Below, in pieces: positions 33,863 through 44,899 of a stretch of 64,000 nt of DNA (the first letter of the stretch is position 1; every line of letters begins with the position of its first letter). The notes beneath the pieces are model-generated. The model worked only from the letters and a program-made list of their open reading frames with translations. It ran no database searches and had not been told where the DNA came from. A program made the translations under genes and the position numbers. The stretch is from Dendrophyllia cribrosa (taxonomy: Eukaryota; Cnidaria; Anthozoa; Scleractinia; Dendrophylliidae). The DNA lies in assembly GCA_024195265.1 (NCBI GenBank), contig JAJLRJ010000007.1:8977328-9041327 (forward strand), given 5' to 3'.

Positions 33863-35033
33863 TTTCTATGTGATTCTAAAGGGATCAGTGTCAGTTTACT
33901 CCAGGAAAGAAGAAGATCACGTGGGCGAGTATCATCACCATCACGATATGGGTGCGGTCCGCAGCACCCTAGAGAGGCTCGCATACTTTGGAACTGAGCT
34001 GGGCAATCTTAAAAGCGGCCGTAGCTTTGGTGAAATGGTGCTTATGAGCGACAAAAAAGAACGAAACGCGACAGTCATCGCTGATGAGCTCGCTGAGCTG
34101 ATCATTATCAACGAGGAACTGTATAAGAAGTCTTTTCATATATACAATCTTGAATGGCAGGAAAAGTCTAGCTTTGCTCTCGCCTGTCCACTATTCATCT
34201 CATGGCCAACAGCACTGAAAGCGCTACTGATCGAGAACCTCAAAATGCACAGAGTCCATTTTGGGAATCGCTTGGTAGAACAAGGCTACCCGTGTAACTC
34301 AGTTTATTTCATCGCTAAAGGCGCCGCAAAGGTGTTGTCCGATCCACGGAAGTGTAAAGAACAGTACGAAACACTGCGCCCGAAAAGGACAGCAAAGGAA
34401 CAAGAAATAAACTTAGGCGATGACAAGGAAATGATTAAACTCAACGCAATGGAAGATCTAGTGCGACCTTTGACGGTCATTGAAAGGCGTCGTCGACGAA
34501 TGGTACACGGTTTCGTTGCTATGGAGACCAGACTCCGGCAGCGTGAAATACAAGCCACTACCATCGGCACAAATGACGTCATAGGTGACGTGGAAATGGT
34601 TCTTGATATCCCAGAATACTGTTCGAGCGTGGAATGCGTTGAGACTTTGGAAGTGTATGAACTTGATAAAGCCAGCTTTCACCGACTGGTCACCCGTCGC
34701 AGTCCTGAAACGCTTCATTTACTACGAAATGTGGTCATTACGAAATTAAGACTTCGAGTTGAACGGTTTAATGAAATTCCATTATTCAAATACCTCCTTG
34801 ATCGTGCAACATCCCTTCCACAGAATGAAAAATTGAAAGCATTAAAAAAGAAACGTCCGCCATTGGAACAAATAAAACCTCTTACTGGCTGGCAGGGGAT
34901 CAGGAAAGTAGTAGTGAAAACAAGTCTGCTTGTAGCGGGACAAAGTGGTAAGAAAAGCGACCTTAAAAGCAAATCAGAAAGCGAAGGAAACGCGATTTAC
35001 AAGGAAATGGAGATAAAAACCAGGCAAGTTTAG
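33863..35033 (+). CDS. Cyclic-nucleotide-binding protein, terminal exon (two CNBDs)
   Basis: It encodes residues 74-462 after a TTTCCTTTGCAG-type acceptor at 33861-33862. The first CNBD (about 48-160) has FYVILKGSVSVY and a phosphate-binding cassette FGEMVLM...KERNATV (Phe128 to Val144) with the key Arg140 in place, so it can plausibly bind cAMP or cGMP. An insert with HHHH (97-100) lies between strands. The second CNBD (about 197-349) reads NSVYFIAKGAAKVL and IGDVEMVLDIPEYCSS; the cassette Gly-Asp is kept but the arginine is missing, so binding is doubtful. An Arg/Lys-rich linker (ERRRRRM) and a basic C-terminal tail follow. There is no channel, kinase or GEF domain. The best match I know is the CNBD2-like group linked to sperm. 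AATAAA follows at 35072-35077. The upstream ATG at 33762 lies in the intron. Confidence 0.88.
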
Positions 35034-35054
35034 AACTCTTGCATTGAGCGGTTC

Positions 35055-35290
35055 TCATTTGAGTGTCGTAAAATAAAAACCAAAGTAATTACTCTGAACC
35101 AATCAGAGCTCGAAGCAAATACATGTTGCCGCGTCAAGCGCGGGAAAACGAGTGCGAACAACTCACAATTGGTTTTGGCTTTACTTCTGATTGGTTGAGA
35201 AATTGGCGCGAGATTTTTAAGCCAATCACAAAGCGCAGCAATGCAAAATCAACTCTCGACACTCAATTAAAAACCGCTGTAAGAGTGCAA
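35055..35290. repeat. Dispersed repeat carrying the CNBD 3' end
   Basis: It matches about 62850-63315 in inverted orientation (shared TAATTACTCTGAACCAATCAGAGCTC-like text, CAAGCGCGGGAAAACG, TCACAATTGGTTTTGG). It includes the AATAAA after the CNBD stop, so the gene appears to end in repeat sequence. At 35195-35198 it shows the uninterrupted site (TTGA) that corresponds to the TTAA invaded at 62907. Confidence 0.65.
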
Positions 35291-35339
35291 GTAAGACATA
35301 TACGTTGCGTTTTCAATAACATTTACACAAACCGGTCAA

Positions 35340-35445
35340 GTATGTATCCCGAGGGGGAGTCTCCTACATTAAAGCAACGGGGGTGATCGTCGGAAAATTT
35401 GAAAGGAACCCCTTTAAGTACCAGAAACCCGTTTTGTGGGTGTGA
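35340..35445. repeat. Fragment of the GGGGAGTCTCC repeat
   Basis: GAGGGGGAGTCTCCTACAT and ACGGGGGTGATCGTCGGAAA match the left end of the repeat at about 41205-41570, truncated by the TIR element that follows. Confidence 0.5.
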
Positions 35446-35502
35446 GCACACGGAACCCAAACGCTTTATTAGCTATAACATAATCATTTAATAAAATATT
35501 AG

Positions 35503-37075
35503 CGGAGCCTAGCCGGGCCGAAGGCCCGGCTGCGGAGCCCCATACTCATAGAACCTATGCCCTCATTTTTCATGGTCATGGCTAGCGGAATGTTTCGCGG
35601 GCGCTGTCTGCAACAAAAACATGTGTGTCAGAGATGTGTGTCGCGCAAGGCTAGCGCGCATGCGCGTATGACGCCACACAACATCCGGGATCTTAGCGGA
35701 GGACTAGCTCGCGGGCGCGTATGACGTCGCAAAATATGCGCGTACGACGTCATGTTGAAACCAAAGCGAGGCTTTTTTTTTCGCGCGGTTACACGGCCGA
35801 ATGTCACGTCAGCTGGGAAAACACTTTGATGTTTTGCTGTGTTTACTGAGCGGAGAAAACGGTTTAAATTAAAGTCGTTATTTTCCTGCATTTTTTCGTG
35901 GTTTGCTACTCAAGACAGGGATGCTAATTAAGGGATACTCAGGAGCCGCTTTAGTGGAAAAAGAAGAGCTTTCAGGGATAAAATCTTGCTTCGAGGAACT
36001 ATATACGTTTTTAGCAATGCGAGAGATGGGTTAGTTTTACGGATTTCAGCACCAAAGCGGAGATTTAAAGAATTTCCAAGCACAGTAGTCGCCGGAGGGA
36101 CTTAAAGGTAAAACAAATTACATTTTTCGATGGAAATTTATCTAGATATCAATCTGTGATTGAGTTTTTGTTAATGTGTTCTCGTTAGTTTTGGAGAATT
36201 GTTTTTAAACGTGTAGCTTAAATTCAGTTGTATTAATTTCTTGAATTTCATCGAAGACACGGCTCGGCCTCGATGCGCGTTTTCCGTTTTGCTTTTCAAC
36301 ATAAACTAATGGAGATTTGAATAAAATTTATCGAAAGAAGATTGTGTTGTCCATTTTTATGTGTTTGTTCATTCATTACATAGGTTGAAAAGCGATTTTA
36401 TGTAAACAAAACAAGACTTGAATTTTATTATAGTTCTAACTTCACTCGCGTGGCCGTATGCAAATATGTTTGCATTTTTGGCAATTTTGATTTCCAAATC
36501 AGTTTCTCAGGCATTTTTTGACAAGCTACAACTGTATTTTTTAACAGTAGTCGTAATAGTTATTCTAGACGGAGAAAAAGTTGTTTTTGTGAACTTTTGC
36601 ACGGTCTAAATGTACTGTGCAGACGGTCGGGTAATACTGTTTTTGAGAATTGCTAAAATTGAAAAATAGCCCGGTCGTCAATATTAATCTTAATCGTATC
36701 AATAACAAAATTTTCGATTGTGATTGGTCATCCGCGCGCCTATTTCTCACGTAATTGGCGCGCGGTCACGTGGGTGTCCAATTACAGCTATCCAATTACA
36801 ACTTTTTGTAATTGGATAGCTGTAATTGGACACCTACGTTGTGCGCGCGTCAATCAGTTGCATCTGAATGGACTCGTTTTTGCTGTTTTCCTTCCACTTT
36901 CAAACTGACATAAAATATCCAAGACGTTTTTAGTACAAAAGAGTCGACATAGCTTCTTAATCTCGAATTTTGTTATTGATGCGATTAATCAGTAATTGAA
37001 CTTCGTGTCGTACAATTCAGGGGTAATCGTGCTCGTAATTTCAAATCGACCTCGCGCTTCGCGCTCGGCCGATTT

Positions 37076-37116
<41 letters not shown>

Positions 37117-37250
37117 AGTCCAATTACTATTACTAATTCTTGTGCTTCCGACCTTTCACCTATTAGTTAAGTTTCATCTTAGTTAAGCTTGTTCAGAGGG
37201 TCTTCAGATCGAGGGCGCCGCTGTTAGGCTAAGCCTAACTATATATATTA
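35503..37250 (+). mobile_element. R1 interspersed repeat, copy 1 (contains MITE B)
   Basis: It begins AGCGGAGCCTAGCCGGGCC and ends TAAGCCTAACTATATATAT. A copy in inverted orientation lies at 54008-54950. The GC-rich head has GGGCCGAAGGCCCGG and many GCGCGT/ACGTCA words; the body is AT-rich with no long open frame. The TA-rich tail and lack of TIRs suggest a non-autonomous retroposon or a Helitron-like element, not decided. Confidence 0.6.
36690..37134. mobile_element. MITE copy B (double hairpin, TAA-flanked)
   Basis: Continuous version of the MITE split by the LINE at 26820-31262. It contains two hairpins: 36693-36990 (arms start CGTATCAATAACAAAATT) and about 36993-37134 (arms TACAATTCAGGG / CCCTGAATTGTA). 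The other R1 copy (near 54118) lacks it and reads CAATCTTAATTCTTG in the corresponding strand, so borders and a TAA(T) duplication are visible. Confidence 0.75.
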
Positions 37251-37533
37251 TCTTTACCTGTGTCGTTTTTACATGTAGTCGTTTTGGAAGCGATTTGTCG
37301 GAGCGAAGACGGTTGACCTTGCACGTTTCAAATATTATCTTGTCTGCCGCTTCGTAAATACGACGCGCCTATTACGTCTCAAGCGGCCGTTAAATTAAAA
37401 CCCGAGATTCTCCCCCGAGAATTCAAATCGCTTCCAAAACGACTCAAAAAGACACAGGAAAACAGGTAAATAACAATATTTTATTAAATCATTATGTTAT
37501 AGCTAAGAAAGCGTTTGGGTTCCATGTGGCGTG

Positions 37534-37960
37534 GTTCACATTAATGTTTTCCACTAATAGGTACCAATTCTTTCTGTGTTCCTCTCACCATGTTTTTCTG
37601 GCCATGACTTAATATCCTCCGCACAGGCTAACCATTACACCACCGCACAAGCTAACCACTACACCATCGCACAGGCTAACCATTATATATCACAATAACT
37701 CTGACAGTGGTACCAATTCTTTCTGAAATGTTGTTCCTGTCACCATGTTTTCCTGGCCATGGTTTAAAACCCTAAAATGTATCACATTAACTCTGACAGT
37801 GGTCATTTATGGTTCAAACAACTTTGGTGGTACCAAACCACGAGTTTCAACCACTAAAAGGTATGGCGACCACACCCGTCACGGTTGTGCCTAAATCATA
37901 CCGTCTAGAAGACTTATATAACGTGATGTCGGCACTTAGAAGTTTATTTTCAATAAATTT
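37534..37960. repeat. Short imperfect duplications
   Basis: GCACAGGCTAACCATTACAC-like units are repeated three times (37620-37690), and GTACCAATTCTTTCTG plus CACCATGTTTT-CTGGCCATG occur twice (about 37560 and 37711). No gene was seen. Confidence 0.6.
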
Positions 37961-37965
37961 TTAAG

Positions 37966-38065
37966 TGTAAAAAAGAAAATCTAAAATCCCCACTCAGGAT
38001 TGAACCTGTGACCTCAGCTAGGCTTAGGCTTACATAGCCTACCGTACCACTGTACCACCTAGCTT
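37966..38065 (-). other. tRNA-like Pol III unit
   Basis: On the minus strand: A-box TGGTACAGTGG (38047-38057), B-box GGTTCAATCC (37997-38006), then T-runs. There is no paired acceptor stem, so it is a pseudo-tRNA or SINE head. Confidence 0.55.
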
Positions 38066-38317
38066 CTCGGGTTGCTTGGTCTTAAATTTAACAATATAAA
38101 CTGCTACCCCTAACATCAACTGAAAGCTAACCAGTTAATCCGTTATATAAGTCTTAATAAGGTGTCCGACGTCCTTCTGGACGGTAAGATTTGGGCTTGA
38201 CCCTTGACCACCCGTCACTTTTATATGGAAGTCCTCCTCCGGGTATGTATCGAGAAAACCCGAAACAAAACCGAGAACCTTCATCACAGTGACACTGACT
38301 GATAATGGCATTATTAA

Positions 38318-39699
38318 GGTGGCTCCATATTGTTCAGCCCTCTCGTCTTTTGCATTCCATTACAGCTAGCCCGATGGTGTGGCTACATTTTTTTACTTGA
38401 AACCAGTAAATATTTTATCAGTCAACAAAGTGGTATCCAAATGACGTCATCATTCCTTGCCATGGCAACGCTAAAAGAGGTCAAAAATACACCATTTTGG
38501 ACCATTTGAGGCTAATAACTTATAAACTACACGGTGAAAGTTTTTGTTTTCGATATATTTTTGTTTAATTGGCAAGAGAAACATTTTAACATTTTTTTAA
38601 AAAATTCTGTACATAGAGTTCAGAGCTACCTTAAGGTTACAGTGTACCTTCAGATCGAAAATTTATTGAAAAATTTTTTTGGGCGTCAAAATAAAGTTTA
38701 CAGAATGAACTTTCATCCAAAAAAAATTATCGAAAAATAGTGAAAATTGACGGAGAAATGACGGTATAACTTTTGTGGGCGGAGTTTGTTTAAGAAGCAA
38801 TATGTTTTTCTAAGCGCTGTTTTCTCAAAGTTAATTTTTCGCTTGTAGGGGACACTTTAAAAAGCTACAACTCAAAGGGAATTTGTTCGATTTTCCTCAA
38901 ATTTGGACACAAGCTAGGCTAACATATAATCAACAAAATTGTGTCGGCGAATTTCTTATTTCCGAAAACTTTTTCGTCAAGAGCCATTTCCGTGCGATCA
39001 CTTCAATTTGTTTTCTCCCTTTTTCGAAAATATTCTGTAACTTTTCACTGCAATTGAATATGAGAAATCGCCGACAAGTTTTTTTAGCGCTTCGTGTCCG
39101 GAAACTCGAGAACAAATCAAATTAGCAAAATACAATAATCGCTTTGAGTTATAGCGTTTTAAAGCTGATTCGGACGTTCGAATTTAGATGTCGTAAAAAA
39201 TTCGACAATTCATTTTATTACCAAATGGTTTCCATATTTAGATAGCCAGCTCTATAAGCTTTGATTTGATATCTGGGTTTAGTTGTATATTAAGTGTAAT
39301 CTTAAGACGCTAGAGCTGTTATACTGGAGACACCCCCGAAGGTACACTGTAACCTTAAATTTATGTAAAAATGACATATCTCTGAATCCAATGTACAGAT
39401 TTTTTCGACATTGGCACAAATGTTTGTTATGTTTATCAGGCGAAAATATATAAAAATCAAAAAATTTCACCGAGTAGTTTTGAAGTTATTAGCCTCAAAA
39501 GGTTGAAAATGGGGTCTTTTTGGTCTCTTTTGACGTTGCCATGGTAACATATTTTGATGCCGTAGCCACCTAAATTTGTTCATTGGTTAATTGTTTACAA
39601 ACCTGTACTAAACATTTTCTCTTAACTTTACTGGTGTAGCTATCATTGAATATCATAGATGTATCATAATGGGAATGTTTAAACTATTACGGAGCCACC
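38318..39699. mobile_element. TTAA foldback element (family d) with nested element
   Basis: TIR GGTGGCTCC and complement are bordered by TTAA (38314-38317 and 39700-39703). The arms share CCATGGCAACG / CGTTGCCATGG and GAGGCTAATAACTT / AAGTTATTAGCCTC in opposite orientation. The start GGTGGCTC is the same as in the 8328-11528 element. Without the insert at 38635-39354 it is about 658 bp. Confidence 0.8.
38635..39354. mobile_element. 720-bp TTAA element (family e) nested in family d
   Basis: TIR GGTTACAGTGTACCTTC and its complement are bordered by TTAA at 38631-38634 and 39355-39358. It sits between the two arms of the family d element. It has no coding content. Confidence 0.8.
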
Positions 39700-39703
39700 T
39701 TAA

Positions 39704-40660
39704 GAAGAAAATCCCTCTTTTAAAATTGAATGGTTACTATATTGTTGTTTATTAAAAATTAAACAAGTCGATGTATAAATGAACATGTAGCACGAACCGA
39801 CGAAATTCTAGTTTATTTCTTACGTATGTAGTAACATATCTAATCTTACAGTTTGCCGACTTCAAAGTTTAGTTCTTATCTAGATCTTTTCAAAGGATCA
39901 TACCCAGTCGAACCCGAGTTGATTAAATTCGGATTTTACTATGGAAAATTTGACTTGAATTTTCCTTTTTACTAAAGGATAAACCACCTTAGATTGCAAT
40001 GCAAACACGATACAGTGAATTCTCTCTAAACCGGACACCCTCTCGGTACCCAGCTCTTTATAAATAGTACACCTGCTAACATACGGACATCTAAAGTTGG
40101 TCTCTACTGCACTTCAGTCAATCATTTTAATGTAACTGAACTCGCAATAAGATGGACAACTTCTAAAAACGGAGAGTTGGTTCTGACCCCGACGGTGTCC
40201 ATATTTTAAAAGCGTTGGATCTATTTTTGTTAGCAAAAGCACAAAGAGACCATTGTTGAAAATGGAGGGGCGGGTCGCCAAAAGTAAAGGGCGCCGAAAG
40301 CGAAAACTAGTTCCCACATCATCTCCACCCCCACCCCTTTTTTTTGCAGCACTTTTATTGAGATACAGTATATAATATTTTATATAACATAACAAACATT
40401 GATTTATATTCTTCATGTCTTCACCTTTTTGCTATAGTTATTCAATACAATTTGGTTTAACTAATTCCATGGACTACTGCTAATTGAATACACGGAGTCT
40501 TGATTAACTAAAGCCCCAAATACACGTTCTAACATTGTTATATAACATTTGTGGGTTCAACAATGTTAGAACGTGTAGTTTGCTAACTCGTTTGTTCTCT
40601 TTTTTCTACATAGTGAAAAGAAACGACGGGGGAGGAAACGCTCAGAAAGAAAGGTATTAT
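39704..40660. other. No gene seen; small hairpin
   Basis: About 40515-40580 is a short inverted repeat (ACACGTTCTAACATTGTT ... AACAATGTTAGAACGTGT). Otherwise it is AT-rich sequence without assignable features. Confidence 0.45.
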
Positions 40661-40689
40661 AAAATTCTTAAATTAAACAATGTACAAAG

Positions 40690-41205
40690 AAAAGTACTGC
40701 TGAAATGCTTCTTATTTAAATGGTTACAATTTAGGATCTCTTCCACAGTCTCAAAAAGTAGGTAAACCACTTTGTAAAGCATTATAAATAGCAGCACAGG
40801 AAAGTACTGCTCAGTAGCTTTCATTTGAATTGTCACACTTTTATTAGAATTTCATCCACCGAGTCAAAAGTTAGAACCTCCTTGTATTCGGCATAATAAA
40901 CAGTACCACAGAAAGTACTGTTCAGTGGCTTTCATTTGATTGATGACACTTTAGGATTTCATCCACAGACTCGTAAGTTAGAACCACCCTTGTAGAGAAA
41001 AATAAACAGTACCACAGGCCTAGGAACGTACTGCTCAATAGCTTTATTTTATTTCATTGGTAACACTTAAGGGTTTCATCCTCAGACTCGAAAGTTAGAA
41101 CTACCTTGTACACTCAGAATAATAATCAGCACCACAGGAAAGTACTGCTCGATGGCTTTCTTTTTAATGGTAACACTTTAGAGTTTCATCCTCAGACTCA
41201 AAGGT
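40690..41205. repeat. Tandem array of ~112-bp units
   Basis: Five imperfect units each start near AAAGTACTGCT and contain GGTAACACTTTAG, TTTCATCC-CAGACTC, AAAGTTAGAAC and ACAGTACCACAGG (starts about 40691, 40801, 40913, 41027 and 41141). A lone diverged unit is at about 44800-44890. Confidence 0.7.
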
Positions 41206-41570
41206 TAGAGTCCCCGTAGGGGAGACTCCCATATAAAAATGACGGGGGTGCTCCTCGGAAATTTTCGAAAAACACCCTGAAAGATACCAGAATCTCGTTT
41301 GAAAGGCATGGTTCGATCAGATATATTGCTACCTCTAAGAGGTACCAACTGATTTTAAACAACACAAGACATATTCTGTTATATGTTTTCGGCTTAATAC
41401 CCTGAAAGGTACCGCGATAATTCTTACCGTGGTCATTTTAAATTTCAGCACGCACCCTAAACGATACCAATCTACCGATTTTCACCCCTTATAAAACGAA
41501 CGACGAGCACCCTCGTCATTTTCATATCGGAGTTCTCCACCTCCACCCCCATCCCGGGGGGTTAGTGCCA
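41205..41570. repeat. TIR-like repeat GGGGAGACTCCCATAT
   Basis: The left end GGGAGACTCCCATATAAAAA-TGACGGGGGTGCTC is mirrored by GAGCACCCTCGTCATTTTCA-TATCGGAGTTCTCC at the right. A truncated relative is at 35340-35445. Confidence 0.55.
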
Positions 41571-41606
41571 CATATAACACTTGAGATGTAGGAGTGACGG
41601 GTTTAA

Positions 41607-41830
41607 AGGGGCAGTATCACGAGGTCGAAACTTGAAAACGTCGGCCCAGTTTTCAAGTTTGATTCCGCAAATTCAAAAAGGACGTCGAGAAGTGGAGGTA
41701 TTTGTTGAATCAAAAAATCCGTTTTGATAGCCGGAAGAAAGAAAAAATCACTTTTAACAGTGATATGTCCAAAATTCCGGTGCAAGAATAGTGAACAGTG
41801 CCGCGCGTGGAACCTCGTGATACTGCCCCT
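41607..41830. mobile_element. TTAA MITE (family f), copy 1
   Basis: 224 bp, TIR AGGGGCAGTATCACGAGGT and complement, bordered by TTAA at 41603-41606 and 41831-41834. It is nearly identical to 62907-63131, so the transposition was recent. The open frame inside is not a gene. Confidence 0.85.
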
Positions 41831-42487
41831 TTAATTCTGTATTTTATCCTCACATTAGGACGCATCCAAGAACAAACAGTACACCTCAGAAGAATTCCGG
41901 GCTCTAAAGAAGAAAATGCAGGCTCGCGGCAAAATGATCAGTCGAATATCAGACTAATTAACTATGCATGTATATTACTGATTGTCATAATTTACACAGT
42001 TTAGTTTGGAAAAGAGGTTTACATTCAATTCACATTGACAGGAAAATAAAACTTGGTATCTTTTGCAACGAAGTCAGTGAAATTGAGTGGATTATTATTG
42101 CGCGTAGCGGCATGAGTTATAAAATGCACTCCGTTTTTATTTTTTTTATTTTTATTTACGCACACATATTTTAATTTATTATTCCCAGGTTTCCGCTTTT
42201 CTCTCGGTCAACACAGTACATATTTGACTTTCGGTTTTCAGGAATGACGTAAACAGTAGCGCCACCAAAACAACGTCATGGAAGCGTCACACCATCATGC
42301 CGCCAACCCCCTGCATAAATATTAGTTTTTACCACAATTGCCGGTAATCTCGCAATCTGATTGGTCGATGCGGGTGGTAAATGAGAGTGCAGACAACAGT
42401 GCTGACGCTAAAATCACGCAATGCATCACGTTTTGTAACGAAACTTCGATTTTTCCTTGTATTTTTTCTAAATATTGTGGTAAAAAA

Positions 42488-42670
42488 CAGATTTCCACCG
42501 GTTTTCCGTGGTGTGGACTTTTTTTTTTACCACGATTTACGTCATCACATGGTCAAAATTTGTTGCTGACTCACTCGGCTGCGCCCCGTGAGTCCACAAC
42601 ATTTTGACCATGCGATGACGCAAATCGTGGTAAATAAGAGTCCACACCACGGAAAACCGGTGGAAATTTG
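42488..42670. repeat. Foldback with ~80-bp arms
   Basis: The arms share TTTCCACCGGTTTTCCGTGG, then ACCACGATTTACGTCATC and GGTCAAAAT in inverted orientation, around a loop with CTCACTCGGCTGCGCC. It is probably a MITE. Confidence 0.7.
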
Positions 42671-42884
42671 CTAAATTCACATTACCAGTATATTAGGTTC
42701 CGACGAATCGCTGACTTCCTTGTGGTAGCCTTCTTCATAAAAGCAATTAAAAATAAAAACGCGCTTTACACAGATAGGTATAAAGCGTAAGAGATAATTA
42801 TTGGCAACATGCGGGTCCTTATCATCTCGTTGCTTTAGAAAAAACTGCTTCTTATGGTACATTGAAACACAAGACAAATGTTTC

Positions 42885-43160
42885 TTACGCATGCGCATGA
42901 CAAACATTTTCCGCCATTTGGTCTTATTGGTTTATAAGTCAGTCCTGTATTTCTCCCATCGAGGTGAACGTTGCTTTTATACACAGCATACACTACAACT
43001 TGAGGCCGAAATTGTGGGCGATTCTGAAAAACTAAGAGCTATTTTTAATCAGAGTTCCTCCGAGGCAAAAATGCCAAACATCGATCTTTCCCGCTGGTAA
43101 GCATAATGTCAATTTATTCCCCTTTTTACTGCCGATTCTTTACAATGCCTGTGTCGGAGC
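42885..43160 (+). promoter_or_regulatory. Candidate promoter and first exon
   Basis: ACGCATGCGCATG (42890-42902) matches the NRF1 core GCGCATGCGC, and CCGCCATTTGG follows. Two ATG-donor pairs lie downstream: ATG at 43071 with GTAAGC at 43097 (MPNIDLSR plus two bases), and ATG at 43146 with GTGAGT after MPVSEQSSLPV. The arrangement looks like the 5' end of a housekeeping-type gene. I could not follow it into a recognised protein. Confidence 0.35.
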
Positions 43161-43756
43161 AGTCCTCGCTGCCCGTGGTGAGTAATTTCAAGACCTTTTT
43201 TTTTAAAAAGAAAGATTAATAGATACATACGGCAAAACGGCGTTGTTACTACAGCCCATCGGATTTAAAAAAAATTGGACTTCAGGACTGGACTTCTGTG
43301 GAATATGGACTGTGGAATGCGCGTCATATTAATGTCGATTTTTACTGACTTTATTGCCTTTTTTGAGTAGTCTTTTCAAATGTAACAGAAAGAATTCACG
43401 GCTTGTGAAGTAATAGACGAGTGTGTATTTGATCAGGAAATGATCAATAAATTAAATATTAAAAGCGAGTACAGAAAAATTGGTAGCCTCAATCAACGCG
43501 TCTTAGAGTCTCATGCGCATGAATATAGGCTACGTGTAGCCTCATGTTAGACATAATTTAGGTTTCTCCGTAAAAGCACTCAAAACACTCGGGAATCAAT
43601 ACTGCAATGGGTTTAAGACGCTACGAATACAAGCTGTGTACAAAGTATTGTTAGTCGAGCGGGACTGGTTAATATATACCTGCCAACTTTTTCCGAAGAG
43701 AACCCGATCTCTCTCGATTTCTATATCTCAAATCTGTAAGTCAGGCGTGAGAAATT

Positions 43757-43805
43757 GCTCCACAGGCGTGAGTAGGCGTGAGTAGGCGTGAGTAGGCGTG
43801 AGATC
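43757..43805. repeat. GTGAGTAGGC tandem repeat
   Basis: The decamer GTGAGTAGGC is repeated about four times, within a wider GGCGTGAG-rich stretch to 43860. Confidence 0.75.
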
Positions 43806-44096
43806 GGAGTTTTGGACTCGCAGACGTGAGACTAACGCCTAAGGCGTGAGACCAGGCAGGTCTATGGTTATGAAACCTTGTAGTGTAGACTTCAACTGGG
43901 CGAGTAAATAAAGGCGCTACAATTTATTTGAAAGTACTGCAATCGTACGTGCACATCTTTTGTTTTTAGATAACACGCTATATAAATTAATTAATGGAAA
44001 CACTTATATTGGTTAGTTGCTCAAACAAAGGTCAAAATCTACTGTGGTTCCAGAAAAAGAAAACAAAGGCATCGAACTAACAAGGAAAATTTCTCA

Positions 44097-44135
44097 GGTG
44101 GTAGTAGTGGTGGTGGTGGTGGTGGTGGTGGTGAG

Positions 44136-44202
<67 letters not shown>

Positions 44203-44232
44203 CTACTACTACTACTACTAGTGGTAGTGGTA
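44097..44232. repeat. GTG/GTA/CTA trinucleotide microsatellite
   Basis: GGT/GTG repeats pass into a long GTA run and then into its reverse-complement ACT run. Open frames on both strands (poly-Val, poly-Leu) are artefacts. Confidence 0.9.
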
Positions 44233-44636
44233 ACGACTTCTTTAAACACATATTAAATTTTAATTTAATATAACATAACTAATAGGTATATAGAATGATC
44301 AATTAGCCTTACAGCGAAGCCTTCGAAAAATGACAAATGAAAACGAGTCACAGAGGTCACGCGGGGAGCTCCGCTAAGAAGAACACAGACTCGGTAATAC
44401 GTTAAAATATATGTTGATTGTTGATGTAAGAAACGCTCTGCACCTGGCCAAAGACAAGTGACTTTTAATCGTCCCTGCTTGATGATTTATGTCTTAATTA
44501 TATGATTAAAATCCATATAATTTATTTTTTTTTTGATCCACTTGATGAATTTGTATTGCATTGTTATTCTAAATAAATTGATAGTGAAATTTAAAAAAAA
44601 AAATTAGCTTCAACAACAGGAAAGCAGGGCTGGCAT

Positions 44637-44719
44637 GTTATTGAACGTGGGGATGGTTTCAACCTAATGGCTCACCTGTCTCGCAAAATGACCGGAGTTT
44701 CTTCATGTGTTTTGATTCA
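44637..44719 (+). CDS. Possible internal exon of unknown protein
   Basis: An open stretch reading QGWHVIERGDGFNLMAHLSR and onwards to VLIQ ends at CAG|GTAAAG. Acceptors TTAG or AAAG precede it, but without a good pyrimidine tract. It could follow the candidate first exon at 43146 in phase 0. I do not recognise the family. Confidence 0.25.
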
Positions 44720-44899
44720 GGTAAAGAAGAAATTCAAGAAAAATACCAAATGTTATATTGTAAAATATTAAATAATAAATGTTGCCATGCAAAATTACTG
44801 ACAAAGAAGTTTGGTTTGAATGGTCACACCATAGGATATTGTCCACAGACCAAATAAAAAGTTAGAACTACACTACACGTCTCCATAACTGACTCTAGG

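Larger units (their letters stand above)
35449..37533. mobile_element. TIR element related to 8885-10354, split by R1 repeat
   Basis: The left end CACACGGAACCCAAACGCTT (35449-35502) and the right arm (about 37250-37533, ending AAGCGTTTGGGTTCCATGTG) match the TIRs of the nested element at 8885-10354. The interior is replaced by the R1 repeat. A clean TSD is not visible. Confidence 0.65.

Noticed and set aside
43378..43550. Open stretch after AACAG, about 55 codons
   Set aside because: No donor in a suitable place and no recognised motif; such a length is expected by chance on six frames.
44017..44256. Poly-valine and poly-leucine open frames
   Set aside because: They are artefacts of the trinucleotide microsatellite.
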